From Chryseobacterium takakiae (GTDB lineage Bacteria > Bacteroidota > Bacteroidia > Flavobacteriales > Weeksellaceae), in the NCBI RefSeq assembly GCF_900129385.1, contig NZ_FQVO01000012.1, forward strand, positions 57,627-121,626: 64,000 nt of DNA. Reading direction: 5' to 3'. A program made the position numbers and the translations under genes. This document shows, in pieces, positions 63,017 through 64,000 of the stretch (its first letter is position 1; the number at the start of each line of letters is the position of its first letter). Under the pieces are notes generated by a model. It saw only the letters and a program-made list of their open reading frames with translations. It searched no databases and had not been told where the DNA came from.

Positions 63017-63880
63017 ATGGCAAACTTAAAAGAAATACGAGGCAGAATTACGTCAATTTCATCTACGATGCAGATTACACGTGCTATGAAAATGGTTTCC
63101 GCTGCGAAACTAAAAAAAGCACAGGACGCTATCGTAATGCTGAGACCGTATTCTGAGAAACTACAGGAGCTTATCCAGAATGTAAATTCCAGTTCAGATC
63201 CTGATCAGATTTCTGTGTATGCTCAAAAAAGAGAGGTGAAAAAAATACTTTTCATCGCTGTTACTTCAAACAGAGGTCTTGCCGGAGCTTTTAACTCATC
63301 TATTGTTAAAGAGCTTAATGCACAGTTTCAGAATAATTCTCAATATGAAATTGAAGTTCTTCCTGTAGGTAAAAAAGCTTTTGATGCTGTAAGAAGAAAC
63401 CGTACAATATATTCTAATGCAAGCTCTGTTTATGATAACCTGAATTTCGATACAGTGTCTCATGTTACGGAAGCAGTAATGACCAGCTTTAAAGAAGGTA
63501 AGTTTGATGAAGTATATTTAATTTATAATAAATTCGTCAATGCTGCTACCCAGGAAGTAACAACAGAACAGCTTCTTCCGATCTCAATGCCGGAAAATAC
63601 GGAGCCTCAGGTAGAAACAGATTATATTTTCGAGCCTAACAGAACGGAGATCCTTGATAATCTGATTCCTAAATCGATCAAGACTCAGGTTTTCAAAGCA
63701 ATTCTTGATTCCGTAGCTTCTGAACACGGTGCGAGAATGACGGCGATGCACAAAGCAACGGATAATGCACAGGCTTTGAAAAATGATCTGGTAATTTTCT
63801 ATAACAAAGCAAGACAGGCTGCAATTACAAACGAAATTCTGGAGATTGTTTCCGGAGCAGAAGCTTTGAAAAACTCTTAA
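63017..63880 (+). CDS. atpG: ATP synthase F1 subunit gamma
   Basis: 287 residues. N-terminal helix MANLKEIRGRITSISSTMQI with TRAMKMVSAAKLKKAQ, and C-terminal helix DSVASEHGARMTAMHKATDN form the rotating shaft in F1. Last gene of atpBEFHAG, with a terminator 26 bp downstream. Confidence 0.96.
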   Translation: MANLKEIRGRITSISSTMQITRAMKMVSAAKLKKAQDAIVMLRPYSEKLQELIQNVNSSSDPDQISVYAQKREVKKILFIAVTSNRGLAGAFNSSIVKELNAQFQNNSQYEIEVLPVGKKAFDAVRRNRTIYSNASSVYDNLNFDTVSHVTEAVMTSFKEGKFDEVYLIYNKFVNAATQEVTTEQLLPISMPENTEPQVETDYIFEPNRTEILDNLIPKSIKTQVFKAILDSVASEHGARMTAMHKATDNAQALKNDLVIFYNKARQAAITNEILEIVSGAEALKNS

Positions 63881-63906
63881 AAGATATTTCATACAAATAT
63901 TTATTA

Positions 63907-63943
63907 GAAGCCGTCTCATTTCACGAGTCGGCTTCATTTTTTG
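63907..63943 (+). terminator. Terminator of the ATP synthase operon
   Basis: GAAGCCGTCTC pairs with GAGTCGGCTTC (one mismatch) over a 7-nt loop, then ATTTTTT. Confidence 0.85.
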
Positions 63944-64000
63944 ATATTATTGTTATTCAAATTATTTTGGAAATTTTCTTTGCGATCATTGAAAATGGCT

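Overview
The window looks like a chromosomal segment of a Bacteroidota flavobacterium, most like Chryseobacterium or another Weeksellaceae. The DNA is AT-rich and there are almost no Shine-Dalgarno sites. Several promoters fit the Bacteroidota pattern TTG-N17-20-TAnnTTTG. Typical gene sets include a signal-peptide-bearing ATP synthase subunit a, Bacteroidota outer-membrane barrels and a sucA-sucB pair. I see no tRNA, rRNA, CRISPR array or intact mobile element. The genus is an inference from gene content and style.

Layout. 1-2051 is the 3' part of a TonB-dependent outer-membrane receptor. 2052-2700 is a gene-poor gap with a decayed coding remnant. 2701-9021 is a TetR regulator with a TolC/adaptor/RND efflux pump, preceded by two near-identical candidate operators. 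9300-13515 is all minus strand: a J-domain/KTSC protein, then a tight six-gene run (HPP membrane protein, zinc-ribbon protein, SDR epimerase, Nudix hydrolase, two unknowns). 13720-18688 is plus strand: short SSB, HRDC protein, hisS, chromate transporter, GNAT enzyme, methyltransferase.

19062-32850 is the most unusual part. It holds a cyanophycin module: isoaspartyl peptidase and cyanophycinase on minus, and cyanophycin synthetase on plus. Beside it on minus is a cassette of amide-bond enzymes: a divergent ATP-grasp-like protein, a class I glutamine amidotransferase, a YbdK-type carboxylate-amine ligase, two further ATP-grasp ligases, a small esterase, an M17 aminopeptidase and an esterase with a CBM48-like N-terminus. 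It abuts a glycogen operon (glgB, glgA, a small lipoprotein, glgC; 33069-38244). Nitrogen and carbon reserve metabolism, plus a peptide or amide pathway of unknown product, therefore sit side by side. This is the best candidate for an undescribed system.

38350-52906 is mostly housekeeping: an SRPBCC/GyrI-like fusion, sucA-sucB, apaG, a DnaQ-like exonuclease, an envelope run (acyltransferase, glycosyltransferase, secreted protein), a thioredoxin-like protein, rpsF-rpsR-rplI, a second E2 acyltransferase, an S-adenosylmethionine hydrolase-family protein and PhoH. 53056-56607 holds five small outer-membrane barrels, three of them tandem paralogues. 56698-63880 holds a TM2 protein, ffh, a small membrane protein and the ATP synthase operon atpBEFHAG. 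A terminator-like hairpin lies after atpE and a perfect inverted repeat before atpG. Degenerate 7-bp repeats recur in four intergenic gaps.
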